Source: Pseudomonadota bacterium
GTDB lineage: Bacteria; Pseudomonadota; Alphaproteobacteria; Rhizobiales; Devosiaceae
Assembly (NCBI GenBank): GCA_023437755.1
Contig: JAEZFJ010000080.1
Location: 1-6,629, forward strand
Length of the DNA: 6,629 nucleotides
Reading direction: 5' to 3'
The notes beneath the pieces are model-generated. The model was not told the DNA's origin, did no database searches, and saw only the letters and a program-made list of their open reading frames with translations. The position numbers and the translations under genes were made by a program. Numbering within the stretch: position 1 is the first letter of the stretch; each line of letters opens with the position of its first letter. Positions 5,777 through 6,629 of this stretch are shown here, piece after piece.

Positions 5777-6629
5777 TCACACGCGAACGGCGTGCTCCAC
5801 CCGGCCGGTTTCGCCAAACACCCGGAGGTAGCGGGCGATCTCCGCTGCATCGCCCGTGGCCTTGGCCGGATTGTCCGACAGTTTCACCGCCGGCCGGCCG
5901 TTGGCCTCGCTGACCTTGGCAACGATCGAGATCGGATCAAGCCCGGCATTGGGTTCGGGAGCGCACCCTTCGAAGTCGTTGGTGAGGTTTGTGCCCCAGC
6001 CGAAGGTCATGCGGACCTTGCCGTCGAAATGCAGATAGGCCTCTTCGATCATGTCGACGTCGAGCCCATCCGAGAAGATCAGGAGCTTGTCGCGCGGGTC
6101 ACGGCCCTTGGACTTCCACCAGGCGATGATCTTCTCGCCGCCTTCGATCGCCGGAGCGCTGTCGGGCCGGAACCCTGTCCAGTCAGCTACCCAATCCGGT
6201 GCATCGCGGAGGAAGGCGTCGGTGCCGAAGGCATCGGGCAGCACGATCTGGAGATTGCCGCCGTAATAGCTCTCCCAATCCTGCAGCACCTGGTACGGCG
6301 CCGCCTTCAGTGCCTCATCGGTCTTCGCCAGCGCCGCCAGCACCATGGGCAGTTCGTGTGCATTGGTGCCCAGCGCCTCGAGATCGTTGTCCATCGCCAG
6401 TTTGACGTTGGACGTCCCGGTAAAGGCCTCGCCGATGCCTTCCTTGAGCGCTTCGACGCACCAGCGCTGCCAAAGGAAGGAGTGACGGCGGCGGGTGCCG
6501 AAATCCGAGATCTTGAGATCGGGGAGCTTCTGCAAGCGCTCGACCTTTTCCCACATCTAGGCCTTGGCGCGGGCATAGAGCACGTCCAGGGTGAAGGGGC
6601 CGTAGTGTTTCATGACCGCGCGCGAACGC
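5777..6629 (-). pseudogene. pncB: nicotinate phosphoribosyltransferase, 5'-truncated by the window and interrupted by an in-frame TAG
   Basis: Joins nicotinate to PRPP (with ATP) to form nicotinate mononucleotide in NAD salvage. The minus-strand frame entering from the right edge encodes RSRAVMKHYGPFTLDVLYAR and then AKA. It then meets TAG (6559-6557) and continues without shift as MWEKVERL. After the stop, 259 codons run to TGA and carry the family marks: SDFGTRRRHS (17-26 of this part), TGTSN (46-50), GTNAHE (63-68, with H67 as the expected phosphorylated histidine), FSDGLD (161-166), FGWGTNLTND (185-194) and VKLSDNP (224-230). Homologues have K or Q where the TAG stands, so one base change (AAG or CAG to TAG) explains it. 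The ATG right after the stop has AAGG five bases upstream and could restart translation, but that product would lack the N-terminal domain. It is either a real inactivation or a sequence error. Identity is certain; loss of function is inferred. Confidence 0.88.

Noticed and set aside
6554..6556. True pncB start at this ATG
   Set aside because: Recognisable PncB sequence continues upstream in the same frame to the window edge, so the ATG is an internal methionine after a nonsense codon.

Overview
This is an ordinary piece of chromosome from a high-GC alphaproteobacterium, most probably of the order Hyphomicrobiales (the Rhizobium/Devosia kind). The protein sequences point there: a long rhizobial-type MetK, a Fur-family protein that has lost the usual CxxC zinc motif, a rhizobial-type PncB, and the gene run tsaB-rimI-fur-plsC. 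Genus level is inference. I found no phage, insertion sequence, CRISPR, tRNA or rRNA, and no sign of a new defence or metabolic system.

Layout. Bases 1-931 (minus strand) hold the first 310 codons of metK (S-adenosylmethionine synthetase); its C-terminus runs off the left edge. A 144-base gap follows with a near-perfect 26-base palindrome, a candidate repressor site for metK. lnt (apolipoprotein N-acyltransferase) lies upstream on the same strand and reads toward metK. A 115-base divergent gap separates lnt from a compact plus-strand operon: tsaB (tRNA t6A synthesis), rimI (protein N-acetyltransferase), a Fur/Mur-type metal regulator and plsC (lysophospholipid acyltransferase). tsaB/rimI and fur/plsC overlap at stop/start codons, so translation is probably coupled. 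After plsC comes a 76-codon single-span membrane protein gene with a plausible promoter of its own. It converges on and slightly overlaps a minus-strand 82-codon gene of unknown function. The right edge holds the 3' two-thirds of pncB (nicotinate phosphoribosyltransferase, minus strand).

The genes are mostly housekeeping: methyl-donor supply, lipoprotein and phospholipid acylation, tRNA and protein modification, metal sensing and NAD salvage. From memory, related rhizobia keep miaB, phoH, ybeY and corC between plsC and lnt. Here lnt-metK lies back-to-back with tsaB and those genes are absent from the window, which suggests a local rearrangement.

Two points deserve checking. The pncB reading frame carries an in-frame TAG in a well conserved stretch, so the gene is either broken or mis-sequenced. 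The metK upstream palindrome resembles operators of methionine-cycle regulators.
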